Of a stretch of DNA of 64,000 nucleotides, positions 37,606 through 49,560 are shown piece after piece; position 1 is the first letter of the stretch, and each line of letters opens with the position of its first letter. Location: NCBI GenBank assembly GCA_021442155.1, contig CM038228.1:87312114-87376113 (forward strand), read 5' to 3'. The stretch comes from Cymbidium sinense. Taxonomy: Eukaryota > Streptophyta > Magnoliopsida > Asparagales > Orchidaceae. Made by a program: the position numbers and the translations under genes. The notes under the pieces were generated by a model. That model saw nothing but the letters and a program-made list of their open reading frames with translations. It was not told the origin of the DNA and made no database searches.

Positions 37606-40229
37606 TGTGATGTTTTTTTCTCGATATGGATATGGGGGAGATCACGCAGATCTGAGGTGTACTTATTGAGATGATCGGGTATGACATCAAGGAATGGTGC
37701 ACTATCTCGAAAGATAGAAATCACTATCTTATAAGAGACCTAATCACCTAATAAAGACTCCTAAGGCATGATGGGTCTTCGAATATACCAAAGATTTTTC
37801 CCCTACTTTACATGGATGAATAAAGTAGGGTTTATATTAAACTAAGTTCTAAAGTTCTTATAGGGGCAAGCAGCCATAGTTAATTACATCCTAAGGAAGG
37901 TAAATTCTTTAGAAATACTCTCAATTAAAGTAGGCAATTATTATCTCCAAAGATTTCAAAGATAGGACTTTCAATAAATTGGTTATACTTGAAAAAATAA
38001 TCAGGGTAGATCAAAACAGAGAGACTTATTATTGAAGTCCAAGGAGATGAGTAGGGAATGCTCATGATACTAGGTGGCCTAGTGAGCATTCCAACCTATC
38101 ATATGGTTGGGCTTTATATATTTGAAATTGATGAGAAATATATGTTTGAATTAGAATTTTATTAGAAGGCTAGAGCTTATAATCCCACAATACAATATTG
38201 TGATAATGCCAAAGAGGTTAGGACTTATACTTGTAGCCCTAGGGGAAATAACAACCTCAAATTTTAAATCTAGGGAGCTTTAGCGAGGGCCAAAGCACAT
38301 CCAAAATCTAAGAGAAGATATGTATATGGTTTATCTCCATAAGAGAGGGTAAACCACCCGACTGCTGGACTTATAACCACCTGGAGTGGCAGCCAACTAA
38401 CTCCTACATTTTAAAACCATGTGGTCAAGTCATATGTTTTACAAGATGGTCAAATTTTTTTTATTTAGAAATAAATTAAAGTCCTTAAACCCACTCCCTA
38501 AGAGACTAGAGCATGATTGGTATGAATCATGACTTAGTCTAATGCAAATCTTTTCAATTTTTATTTAATTTTGGACTCTTTATTTTGACAAAGGCCATAG
38601 GATTTTCATATGTCTAAATGCATGATGAAATGAGATTATTGGCTAAATCAGAGAGAAAGAGGTATTTTCTACCACAGATGAGACCCTCAAAGGTCAAGTC
38701 TTCCCCAATCGTGCAAGGATGGAAACCTTCTCTTAGCAAAAGTCAAATAATATGGATGCATGATATTAAGCATACAACATTCAGCTAAGGGGATACTAAA
38801 TCTTTTAATTATCTTGATTTAATGCCTAGGCTTTATGTGAGGTTATGAGTTACTTAGAAAATTTAATTATGAGTTATAGTTTGGGTATAAAGTTTATTTT
38901 TTCCTAAGAGCCTAATCGGATTCAAGCCACACATTAATTATCATATAAGTAAGAAATTAAAAAGATCCATGTTGTTTCTATTACACAATTATAAACAAAA
39001 TATCAAATAATTTAGAAATCCAATGTAAAAGAGTAACAGACCAGTGCGGTCGAGTATTGTCGTAAAACCCAAAAAGAGAAATGGGTAAGAGCTCTACCCT
39101 TATACAACCTGATATTTGAAAGAATAATTATAATTTTACAAATGAATAAATGTTATGGGGGTATTCATTCTTCATATCTCTTTTATTGCCTCATTTGGTT
39201 TGCTTCTTTTGATTTAGTGGGCTTCAAGGCATCACAGGGCCTCTCAGGACAAAGCCTTCTAGTCACTGCTCATCCTAATCCCCCATAACAATAATCCTAA
39301 TTCCTAATGTAGAATTATATTAAAAAAAAGAAAAAGTAAATCTAACTACACTTGCAAAATAAGTGTTAGCTAAACACACAATACAACCAAAGCAGTTATA
39401 TAAATGATTTGGACTTAGCACATTGCGCATGGGTAACCAAGTTCACCTGTACTAATTTAGATTATGCTTAGGTGTTAAGAAACCTATAAAAGAGAGAATT
39501 TATATTTATTTTAAGCACCCCTTAAACACAATCTCCTAAAAATATGACTAGGCTAATCACAACCTAGCATCTAGTCTACGAAGCATACACCCAACATCCA
39601 GTCTAAAATAAGACATTCATCACACCATGCACCGCCCTAACATAAAGCTAGAAGTGTGACTTAATTCTAAAGTGTGTGTATTAAGGCTTGTGTGGTATAC
39701 ATTAACTAAGCATTGTTATAGTTCTCTGAGTATGAAAGGATTTAATTATAAAGGATGGTTTCATTTTAAATGATTTAATTGATTTGCAAGTTTTACTTGA
39801 TATTTTCTTTTGTTTCACTTAGCTTACACATAGCAACTATGTGTTATAAAGAGAAGGAAAGAGAGGATCACTCTCTTTTATCCCTACCTTAAGCCACACC
39901 TAAAGCATATTAATTAATCAATTCTCTTTAATGAATGGCTTATTACATATTTTAATTAATCCTAGATTTAGGTTCACTTTAAATAATCTCATTTAATAAG
40001 AAAACATCTTAAGATTAATTGCAATTAAATACTACCACATAACACATGTTTATTCATTTCTTTCCAACATATGTAGCTTGCATATGACTAAGTCCTAAAC
40101 ATATCTATACATGCAATATGTGTTGGCATACTTAAATGATGAATATGAACATGTACGTTTAAAGTTTATTTTTTTATTGAATTATTTTTATCATATTGAT
40201 TTAAAGCTCTATCTAGATTCTTATACAAA

Positions 40230-40990
40230 AATATATAGGAATGAAATTAAACAGGTATGTTTCATTGCTAACTGAAGTGAGGTAATCAAATGATCTCCTT
40301 GGGGCTAGCTAAAGCCTTGTATTCTCAAGATGTCCTGACTAAATACCATTTGCATTCAAACACATGTAGGTTTGCATACATGAATGTAAGAAAGAGAGCT
40401 TTTGATCACATGATTAATTAATTCTATCACTTAAACAATTGTAAATGCATGTGTTTTGGTAAAAGAGAGAGGGGTTTTGACTCCATAAGTAAGTACACAC
40501 ACATGTATGAGAGACATGATCTAGTAAATACCATTATTAACTAGGGAAGTGAGATAATCAAATGACCTCCTTGGGGCTACTTAAAGCATCGTATTCTCAG
40601 GGTGTCTAGACCACCTATTTGCTTTTCTCAAATACATATGAATGTACACACAAATAAAGGAGAGCAAACCATGGAAAAGTTGTATTTAATTTAATTGAAA
40701 AGATTTATATACATGGAGTAAAGTATTATTTAAATTCTAATATTAAAATATGTAATAATGAAATCAAATGGAGTACATGCCATTGTTAACCAGGGAAGTG
40801 AATCAAATGACCTTATTGGGGCTCAAAGCCTCGTATTTTTGGATTGTCCAGACTAACTACCCATTAACATTCTTACTTACATAAATCAATATATGTGAAT
40901 GAAAAAAAAGAACTTTACTTCATACACTTAAGCTATAATCATTTGCATTTCCTATGTATTTATAACTAGCATTTATAGCATATGTAATCA
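40230..40990 (+). repeat. Tandem repeat in copy B, three units
   Basis: Units centred on 40261-40350, 40530-40615 and 40776-40858 share 'gaagtgag', 'aatcaaatga', 'cttggggct', 'aaagc' and a 'gtattctcaggntgtc' block. The period is about 250-265 bases. The equivalent place in copy C has two units and in copy D one. Confidence 0.8.
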
Positions 40991-42387
40991 CTTGTTTATA
41001 AGATTTGAAAAATATATTTGGATTTAATAGTGATATAGCCATACATATATTAATTTAAATCAACACATGCAAGCTTGAAATAAAGGAAATCATTTGTTTT
41101 TAATTATTTTTTGAAGAAATGAATGCATAATTCAAGTTGCATACAACATTTTTTATGTGATTAGAAAGAAATAAAGGGACACAAGCATGTAATTTCATTC
41201 AATCCAACTAATTTCTAAGAACAATCATATAAAAGAAGCTTATATAAAATAAACCAAAGTTTCTTAATGTCATTTTTGATTTTATGTTTAACTTGATTTA
41301 AGATATCTGAGAAAGATTTGTTAATCCTAATCACATTCCCCATATGTGTGAGTTAATTTAAGTATGGATTAAATCAATTAATTAAAGCCTTATCTATGTT
41401 ACCTTAAGGTAATTGATTAAATGATTATGAGCTAATATAATATACAAGTAAATTGAAAAGTAAAAAAGCAATGTTCCTATGAAATGAAAGGGGCCTAATA
41501 CAATTAGCTCATATTTATTTATTAATTAAGCTTAATGAACTATTTTAATTACTTTCATGATTTTCTCATACATGTGAGCTAATCATAATTTCATTAAGCC
41601 TCATTAGGTTTTTAAACACCTAAAGCTCTGTACATGATGAATTAAGAGAAATCAAATTTAATTAGATTTTTAGTTCAATTAATTAAATCATTAATCCATC
41701 AATTCATCTCTCTATAATTAATTATCAAAGTTTATAATTATCTTTTGAAATAAGATGGGCATAAGGGAAAAGGTAGGGAAAGAGGTCCCATCCTAATTCC
41801 GTAAGCCATCAACTTGACCAAGCATGATTTTATGTGATTTAAATTTTAACTTAGCTAATTAAGTTATTAATTAGTTAATTAATCATTAATTAGCACTTGG
41901 GTTGAAAAGAGAGGGAAAATTAGGGAAAAGGATTAGGAGGGAGGCTCCAATCCACTTCCCTAAGTTCCCTTACTATTCAACACTGATTAGAAAATCCAAA
42001 TAATTAATTAATTTTTATTTATATGCTTAATTACCCTTAATGAAGTTAAGAAGGTACTTAGAGCTTAATTAATCAATCCTCCTAATTTAACAAGTAATAA
42101 ATTCATAGAAAATTAGAGGAGGTAGAGGTCATCCTCTTAAATATTCTCAAAAATTTTGGGATCAATCACTTGAGAGATTAAATAATAATTAAGCTAATCA
42201 AGTTTTTAAATAAACCTTAATTAAGCTTTTTTCACTATTCAAAACCAATTGGAAATATTTTTATTAATTTCTCCTATGAAATACCTTTAAAATGAGTCAT
42301 TATTTATATTTTTCTACAATTAATTATGAATTCTTAAGGTTTCAGCCTAAACTCAATTAATTAACCTTAATTAAACATAATCTCACC

Positions 42388-42419
42388 GGCGCCATGTGGT
42401 GCGCTTTCCACATGGCGCC
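42388..42419. promoter_or_regulatory. Perfect 12-bp inverted repeat in GC-rich patch of copy B
   Basis: GGCGCCATGTGG, an 8-base loop and CCACATGGCGCC. It stands at the start of a GC-rich island (42380-42860) in an otherwise AT-rich repeat. Related hairpins with CACGTGG or CCATGTGG cores occur at the corresponding places in copies C (52850-52882) and D (62639-62686). It may be a transcription-factor site or the promoter of the repeat. Confidence 0.6.
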
Positions 42420-45400
42420 GTGGGATAGGTTATTTAAGTTGTCACGTTCGTGCGCCGAGTCAACTAGCTGCGAACACGACATTGACCTCGTGGTGCGGAT
42501 CAAACCCGTAGCATAAAGGGGAGAAATTAAGGAGATCTAGTGCTAACTAATTAGAGTCATCTATTCTAATCATGTAGAAGGAACGACCCATGATCCTTCT
42601 TTCTATAGCGACGAACAACAAAGCTTGTCCGTCATGGATCGCTCCATCCAAGCTCACCCGAGCTTAGATCCACTCCAAACTCAAAACACACCTTCACGCA
42701 AAGGATCTACAAAGATCCAATGGCTAGTATGCGCTCAAATGCAAATTTTCTTCATAAATGACCAACCAAAATTTCTTATATCTATGATTTTGAGGAATTA
42801 CCTCATCGGAGCTCAATACCGGTAGTAGGATCGATAGAGGTAGCTTCGTCTAGTAGAGACGAGGCCCTGTTGAGAAGTAATTGAGTTAATTCTGCTTGGT
42901 TCACTTAGTTAACCAAGAATGGAGATTTGGAGCATCGGTCTTGATCGAACTCCTTGCTTCGGTGGATTGGAAGATTGGGAAATGAGTTGGGTGGCCTCGA
43001 TGAGGTGTGAGATGGTGTGGGAATGAGCAATTGAAGTTTGGTGGCAAATTGAGATAGTTTGGATTGAAGATAGCCTCCCCTATTTTGGTTCCACATGGGA
43101 AAATGGAATGTCGAATGTGGGAAGTTTAGAATCGCTCCAGAACTTACAAGGAAACTTGGCTTGGTGTTAGGAAGCTTGCACGAAGTCAATTGGGTCTCGT
43201 TCATTTTGGGGGAGTAAACCTCCTTGATTTGCTGAGTTGGACGGATGGGATGGCTTCCCATTTTACTTGGTGTTGAAGCTTGCAGTCAATTGGTCTCGTT
43301 CATTTTGGGGAGTAAACCTCCTTGATTCTTGAGTTCGGATGGGATGGCTTCCCATTTTTGGCACCCAGTTCGTCTCAATCTGGTTGGATGGGTTGGAGGA
43401 AGTCATGGGAGGTGACTCAAGGCTTGATCTTGGTTGATTTGGTTTCCTTGATCCCTTGGGTGCTTGGCTTGCATAGGAGGTGAGTTGGCTCACCTCCCTT
43501 TGGTCCATGGCCGACCTAATATGGGTCAAGTGGCCTAAGTGGGTTAGGTACACCCTTATTTGGAAGTTGGATGGCTGCCAAGATGATGGGAGAGTGGACT
43601 TTATCATTTATGGGTGGAATCTTATGTGAAGAGGGCTTAACCAATGGATTATGCCTTGGATGGGGCTCACTTGGCTTTTGGGCTGACTTTGGGCTGACCA
43701 AGGATCAATTTGGGTCGGGTTTGGTCAGCTATCAAAGTCCCATGGGTTAGTTTTATGGGTTTTGGCTTCATTTGGTCAAATGAGTTCATATGGGTTCATG
43801 TTGGGTTGGGTTGACCAATTAGTCAAATTAGCTCAAACCAAGGCTTGGGTTGGGTTCAAGGGATGATTTGAAGAGTTTTAGTTCAATTGGTTTCAATCAA
43901 TTTGGCTTAAGTTTGATTTTGGTTCACTTGGATTCAAATAGGTCAAATGAGCTAAGTTGACCAATTTGACTAATTTGACCAAATTTAGTTGGGTTAGGTG
44001 TTGGATCATATTCAATTGGCCAATTGAAAATGATTGTAGGCTTTGGTTTGAATCAATTTAGATTTAATTTGGATTTTGGCCAATTTAACCCTTTAGGTCA
44101 ATTTGGGCTAGGTTGGGTCAAGTCGACCAATTGGTCAAATTGGGCTCAATTATGGCTTTGGTCAAGTTCAATAATTAATTTGAAATTAACTTGAGCCATT
44201 AGTTGCAATCAATTTGGGTTAGATTATGATTTGACCCACTTTGCCCTTTTAGGCTAATTTGGGTTAACTTGGGTCAAATTGTCAATTAGACTTGGTTTGG
44301 CTCAATTGAGGGTTTAATCATGTTCAATCATTGATCATGAGTTAGTTTGAATCAATAGTTTCATCAAATTGGTGTATGGTGGGTTTTGGCTAGTTTAAGT
44401 TTCATTTGGGCTAGAGGTTGACTTGGTCAAATGACCAAGTTGACTTGGTTTGACCCAATTCAAGGTGGTTGATCATCCTAGGATGATTGTTGATCATGAT
44501 ATGAGATTTGGATGAGCTTGGTTCAATCCAATTTGGGTTGGATTAGAACTTGGCTCAAAAAAGGTCCTTTAGGCCACTTTGGGTTAAATGGACCTAAATG
44601 GGTCAATTGGTTTGGTCTTGGCTTGATTCAAGTTTAGTTGAACTTATATATGAGTCTAGGATTAAAATATAAATCCACCTGCAATCAATTTAGAGTCCAC
44701 TTTGGCTCATTTGAAGTTTTCAAGCTAAAAGGGCTAACTTGGGCTTGAGTTTGGTTTGATAATTATATGTTTTATTTATATTTGGGTAAATGATTGAAGG
44801 AATGATTGATTCAAGAGAGAATCCAATGATTTTTTTCTTGATTTGGATATGATTTAGCCAAGTCCAAGGAAATGGCTTAAAAGGCTTGAATTGGGTTTTG
44901 GTTTGATTTTGGACTTGGTTTTGGTCATGTGAATTTATATTTCATTTATATTTGGGAATATAAATGAAGATATAGACGATTCATGAGAAAATCACTTGAG
45001 TTTGGAGTGATTTGAAAGAAAATTTGACCAAGCTTAAGAATGTAGGTCAAAAATGGCTAAGGAAGAAATCAATTTAGTTTGATTTATTTTTGGTCAATGG
45101 GGGTGGGTTTCATTTATATTTAAAAATATAAATGAAGGAGTAATTGGTTTATAAAGAAATCAATTGATTTTGGGTTGATTTATATAAAATTTGGCTAAGT
45201 TTATGAAATTCAACCATAAGGCTTTAAGGAAGATTTTGATTGGATTTGAATTTAGTTTGGCTTAGTTTTGGCTATTTTAGATTATATCTCATTTATATTT
45301 GTGAATATAAATGAAGATATAATTTATTCATGAAGAGTTCAATCAAATTTGGATTGAATTGGGTGGAGATTTGACTAAGTTTATGGAATTCAACCACAAG

Positions 45401-45939
45401 GCTTTAAGGAAGATTTTGATCTTGGATTTGATTATGGGTTCTGATCATTTGGTTTTGGAATTTGTATTTGGATTTGGTAAATGATTGAGGGATTGAATTG
45501 ATCTTGGAAAAAGTCAATTAAATTTGGATTGATTTGGATTTTGGTTAAGGCTAAGTCATAAGATTAAATCAAAGGGCTTAGGAAGAATTTTGATTTTAGA
45601 TTTAATTATGGGTTTCAATCATTTGGTTTGGAATTTGGATTTAGATTTGGTATTTGAGTTGAATTTCAGGTTTTGTTTGAGAAGGTAAGCATATGTTGGG
45701 TTTAGGCCATAGGAAGGGCAAGTCTCCCTAAATCCTTAAGGACCTAACCCTTATGGCTAACCCTCCTAAGTCTCTAGGCTTAGGTTGAGTGTTCACCTAA
45801 TCATTAGAAGTGTGTTAGGAATAAGGAGCTCTTAATGTATATAAGAGTCCTATATCTATGATGAAGAAGTTGAGAACTCACTTCAAAAGTGAGGTCAACA
45901 ACACCAATGCCTTAAAATTTCAAATACACAACTCATAAA

Positions 45940-46600
45940 ACTATAAATTAACCTTTCTATTTATACATAGAAGACTTGAACAAAAAAAATTAAGAGCATG
46001 GAGATCTAAGGAACTATAGAGCTTTATCCAATATTTGATGCTTATAACTACCACTAATGATCACAGTCACTCATCTGTTATTTTCTATTTGTCATCTCCT
46101 AACAATTGCAACCCAATTATTATCTTTCACTTGTCCTACATCATTTTTTGATTATCATTGTTTGTTCGTCATCTCTTAAATATCATCACTCGATTGCCCT
46201 ATTAACTGGGATCTCCCTATTGTTATATCTTTACAATCATCACTTGATTTCAATCTCTTCACCATAATTGCCTCGTTATTGTAATCCAACCACCATTACT
46301 TGATCATTATCATCATGTTGTACTACTTCTTAAATAATTTGCACTACATATATTGAAGATTATGCTAGTGTTTCCAACTTTATAATCATTCCTTCTCTAA
46401 TTAAAAAATAATAATGGGCTTTTTTAATCTTATTTGCATAGTGGATCATTTCAAAACATACAACAATTTTATAGATCAAATAAAATTTATAGAAAAATAT
46501 TTGCTATGAAATCTATGATAAAATAAAAAAAATATTAAAATATAAATTATTTTTGACATATTATTCATAATGTGTCCTAATTTTTATGGTGTATGAGAAC
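45940..46600 (+). mobile_element. Diverged LTR-like sequence (member 4)
   Basis: Resembles member 3 (35001-35800): 'agagcatggagatctaagg', the long 'atcatca/atcacttg' tract, 'aactttataatcattccttctctaatt' and 'cttatttgcatagtggatcatttc'. Both are in plus orientation and lie just outside copy B, so they may be the two LTRs of one old element. Confidence 0.5.
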
Positions 46601-48499
46601 ATTTTTCATATTAATTACACACCAATTATATTTGACGCACATTTTGATGAAAATTTGGTAAGATATTCTAGTCTAGCCTTTTCTTTTATTTAGCCACTTA
46701 GCTTATTTGTATTTGATTTTTGATGTAAAAAGGTATTTCACATAATTTTGGTGCACTAAATTCCTTAACTAGGTGAAACATTTATGGCAAAGTTTTATGG
46801 GTGTTGTATCTCAAGTTAAATATTTCAATACATATAAATTACAATTATTTTAAAATTTTAGTAGATAAAGAAATACTCATGGGCTTGAGAGGAAGTTTGA
46901 TTACTAATAAATATATATGATTTTCTCAAAAAGACAATGAATTTTGTAACAAATTTGTTATATATCAATTACATTATTTGTTTCATGAATTATTTTGAGA
47001 TGATTGCTAATAGATCACCAAAATCATTGTGAATTATGAGTTTTTCAGCACTATTAACACTTTTTTCATCACTATAAAAATATTTTCATTGTAACAACCC
47101 ACCATAAAAATAGTGTATACTAACGGTGATTATATATTAAATTTTTTGCTTAATTAAATTAAAATTTTGTGCTTTCATCATATAATATATCTATTTAAAT
47201 TAATGTCGACTTCTTAAATCAAGGTGCTATGAATCATGCTCAAAGATCAAAGGGAAGAAAAATATATACATTAAGTCTTAGAACTCTCTTAACTTGAATC
47301 CTTAAGACAAAAAAAGACAATTCAAATTAAGCTATAAAGATAATTTAAAGAGAAATGAAAAGATTTTAAAGTGAATTCTAGAGAGAGACTAAGAGAGACT
47401 TAAGTGGGACAGAGTTTTGACATAAGATATAAGATCACATGATACTTATACTCAATTAGTAGCTCTTTATTTACTAATGAGGGCCAAGTTTAGTGGTATA
47501 AAATTGAGTAAATTATATTATTACATAAAAATAATTGTATGATTTGGACTCAAAGCAGCTAAGTGCCTAATGAGTTATTCTAGCTTACAGTTGTTTGCCA
47601 ACTTTAGATGAGTTTTGAATTGAGAGTGAATATCATTGGTGGCTCTTTTAGTGAGAATCCAAAGTTTCCTAGTGAGTAAAAAACTTCCTTAAGATGGTAT
47701 CCTTAATGGATGTAGGACTTCAAGAGCAAGTTCAACAATTTTATACTTTGACTGAAATAAGGACTAATTGCAATTTGACTAATTTTTGTCCTAAGTGACT
47801 TATAGTTATTAGTGGATTAAGGTTAATGAATGAAAAAATCTTACTCATATAATTATAATTACTTGACTAATCTTATCTAGGAAAATATGGGTGCACACAT
47901 TTTTAATTCTCTTATTCTTTCTAAGAAGTCAAGAAAGACATCAGAATAAAAATTTCAAATACTCCAATTCAACATATATGACTTGAACATGATATAATGT
48001 GTTATCTCTATAAAGTTTTCAGATATTAAATATATGATTAACACATTAGCAATAGTGCATATAAATACAAGTCATTCTTTTTTGAAAGGCATGCTATTTT
48101 TGGTTCATATGAAATCTTACTTTTAATCAACTATTTTCCTTTTATTGAATTAAAAAGTTCAGGTTCCTTTCAAGCTTCACGGTGGTTGATAAACTCAAAA
48201 GAAAATCCTATAATGCATCAAAACACATAGCTTTTCTATTTATTGAGGTTCCTCATTAATAAAGATGACTCTGTTGAAAAAAGTAAACATAGAACAAAAA
48301 TAAAGTTAAAAGAAAATGGGGACTCCACCAAATAAGATAATTGTTAAAAAAAACATCTAGGCTACAATGAGCCATCACTAAGAAGGCTTCCTATAATGTG
48401 GAGGCTGCATAACGAGGATTTAGCAAAACTTCCATTAACAAAACTTTATTATATTTATGAATAATTAGTTAATTATTATAAATTCAATAAATTTTTTGG
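46601..48499. other. Unassigned AT-rich DNA
   Basis: No gene, RNA or defined repeat edge seen. It lies between LTR-like member 4 and the gypsy remnant. Confidence 0.45.
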
Positions 48500-48739
48500 T
48501 TTGGAAACCTACAAAAAAATGAAAAAAGAATAGGAACGAGGAAAAGGACAAAGGATAACCAATACTATATCATGTATATGCCATTCTGTTTCTGCTTACA
48601 GGTATTTATAGGAGTATTGCACTGTTGAATACTCAATTATTAGTAACACCTAATTGCTATATGTTTAAGTAATAATACTCTATTACTAAGAAAGAAATAT
48701 TGCACTAATTAGGCTTAGCCACGTGAGGTCACTACATCA
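48500..48739 (-). mobile_element. Start of 3' LTR of the Ty3/gypsy remnant
   Basis: On the minus strand a purine-rich tract (CTAAGGGGATT, 48742-48752) is followed by TGATGTAGTGACC at 48739. This is the layout of a polypurine tract and LTR start. The TGA stop of the integrase frame overlaps the first LTR bases. A TATA box, CCTATAAATACC, lies at 48612-48601. The lower edge is not defined. Confidence 0.6.
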
Positions 48740-49560
48740 AATCCCCTTAGCATTAGAAGAACTTGACTCGAGGACAATGTTTGAGGTTGGAGCATCATCG
48801 AGAGGGTTATATGCATATATGTCTCTAATATTGAAGGTGGAAGATATGAGGATATATGGAGGTAATTCAATGATGTAGGCACTGTCGTTGATCTTTCGAG
48901 ATATAGGAAAAGGTCTGAACTTGCGAGGACTTAATTTCATATATTTCCTTGGAGGAAACCTCTCCTTCCTGAGCTGAACCATGACAAGGTCGCCAGGATT
49001 GAATGTCTTGTGCTACCTATGCATATTCGCTTGTGCTTTGTAATTGGCATTTGCTTCATGGAGCTTGGAACGACCTTCCTGTAGGAGCTGGTTGAAACTT
49101 TCTGTCATGGAGCCAGCCTCAGTATTTTGACACTTTGGAAGTACAGTGATATCAACATTGTGGTTTGACACTTTGGTATAAACTATACTTAATGCTGATT
49201 TCCCTGTAGAGCAGTTAAGCATGGAGTTGTAGGAGAATTCTGCTTGTCTCAATACTTATTCCCATTATTTAGGGTGGTTTTAAACTAATCAGCTCAACAT
49301 GTTTCCAAGAGTACAGTTTACTACCTCGGTTTGCCCATCGATCTAGGGGTGATATGCGGAGCTCAATTGGATAGTAGTTTGCAAACGACACCAAAGTTCC
49401 CTCAATGGCTGATGAATGAATCCAAAAGACTCTTTTGGTAGGTGTGTATTTCTTGAAAGAATATGCAAGCCACATTTACAGCGGCAAACATTTTCTTACT
49501 AGCCACAAATTGAGCCATCTTTGAAAATCTATCAACAACGACCATTATCAAGTCTACCCC
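48737..49560 (-). pseudogene. Ty3/gypsy integrase, C-terminal part (broken)
   Basis: On the minus strand from 49545 the frame reads 'VVVDRFSKMAQFVASKKMF', the conserved integrase core strand. Frameshifted pieces follow, then 'RQAEFSYNSMLNCSTGKSAL' and 'SIVY' (49252-49013). The C-terminal domain is 48982-48737: 'LRKERFPPRKYMKLSPRKF', 'PFPISRKINDSAYIIELP', 'SSTFNIRDIYAY'. No chromodomain follows. The upstream half lies 8.2 kb away at 57734-58110 because copy C is inserted between them. It is a dead remnant. Confidence 0.9.
49556..49560. repeat. 5-bp target duplication of copy C, left (ACCCC)
   Basis: ACCCC, identical to 57729-57733. The interrupted gypsy frame resumes on the two sides. Confidence 0.8.

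Larger units (their letters stand above)
37606..45900 (+). mobile_element. Large LTR-like repeat copy B (8.3 kb), complete
   Basis: Starts TGTGATGTTTTTTTC and ends GTGAGGTCAACA (TG...CA). It is flanked by ACACA and ACACC, a 5-bp duplication with one mismatch. It is collinear with copy C (minus strand) and copy D. Landmarks are the start block 'gtacttattgag...gggtatgacatcaagga' (37650), a tandem repeat at 40230-40990, a GC-rich hairpin at 42388, and a terminal 2.3 kb crowded with TTGGTCAA and TTGACC words. There is no coding domain. The two ends are not alike, so this is either one very long LTR left alone after recombination or a non-autonomous element of unknown structure. Confidence 0.75.

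Noticed and set aside
42905..43701. Three minus-strand frames of 61-118 codons
   Set aside because: They lie in the GC-rich and TTGG/CCAA-rich part of LTR-like copy B. The counterpart positions in copies C and D do not keep the frames open, and no domain is seen.
46980..47130. Second CACTA-like terminus
   Set aside because: Several CACTA words occur, but there is no extended inverted terminal repeat or 3-bp duplication.
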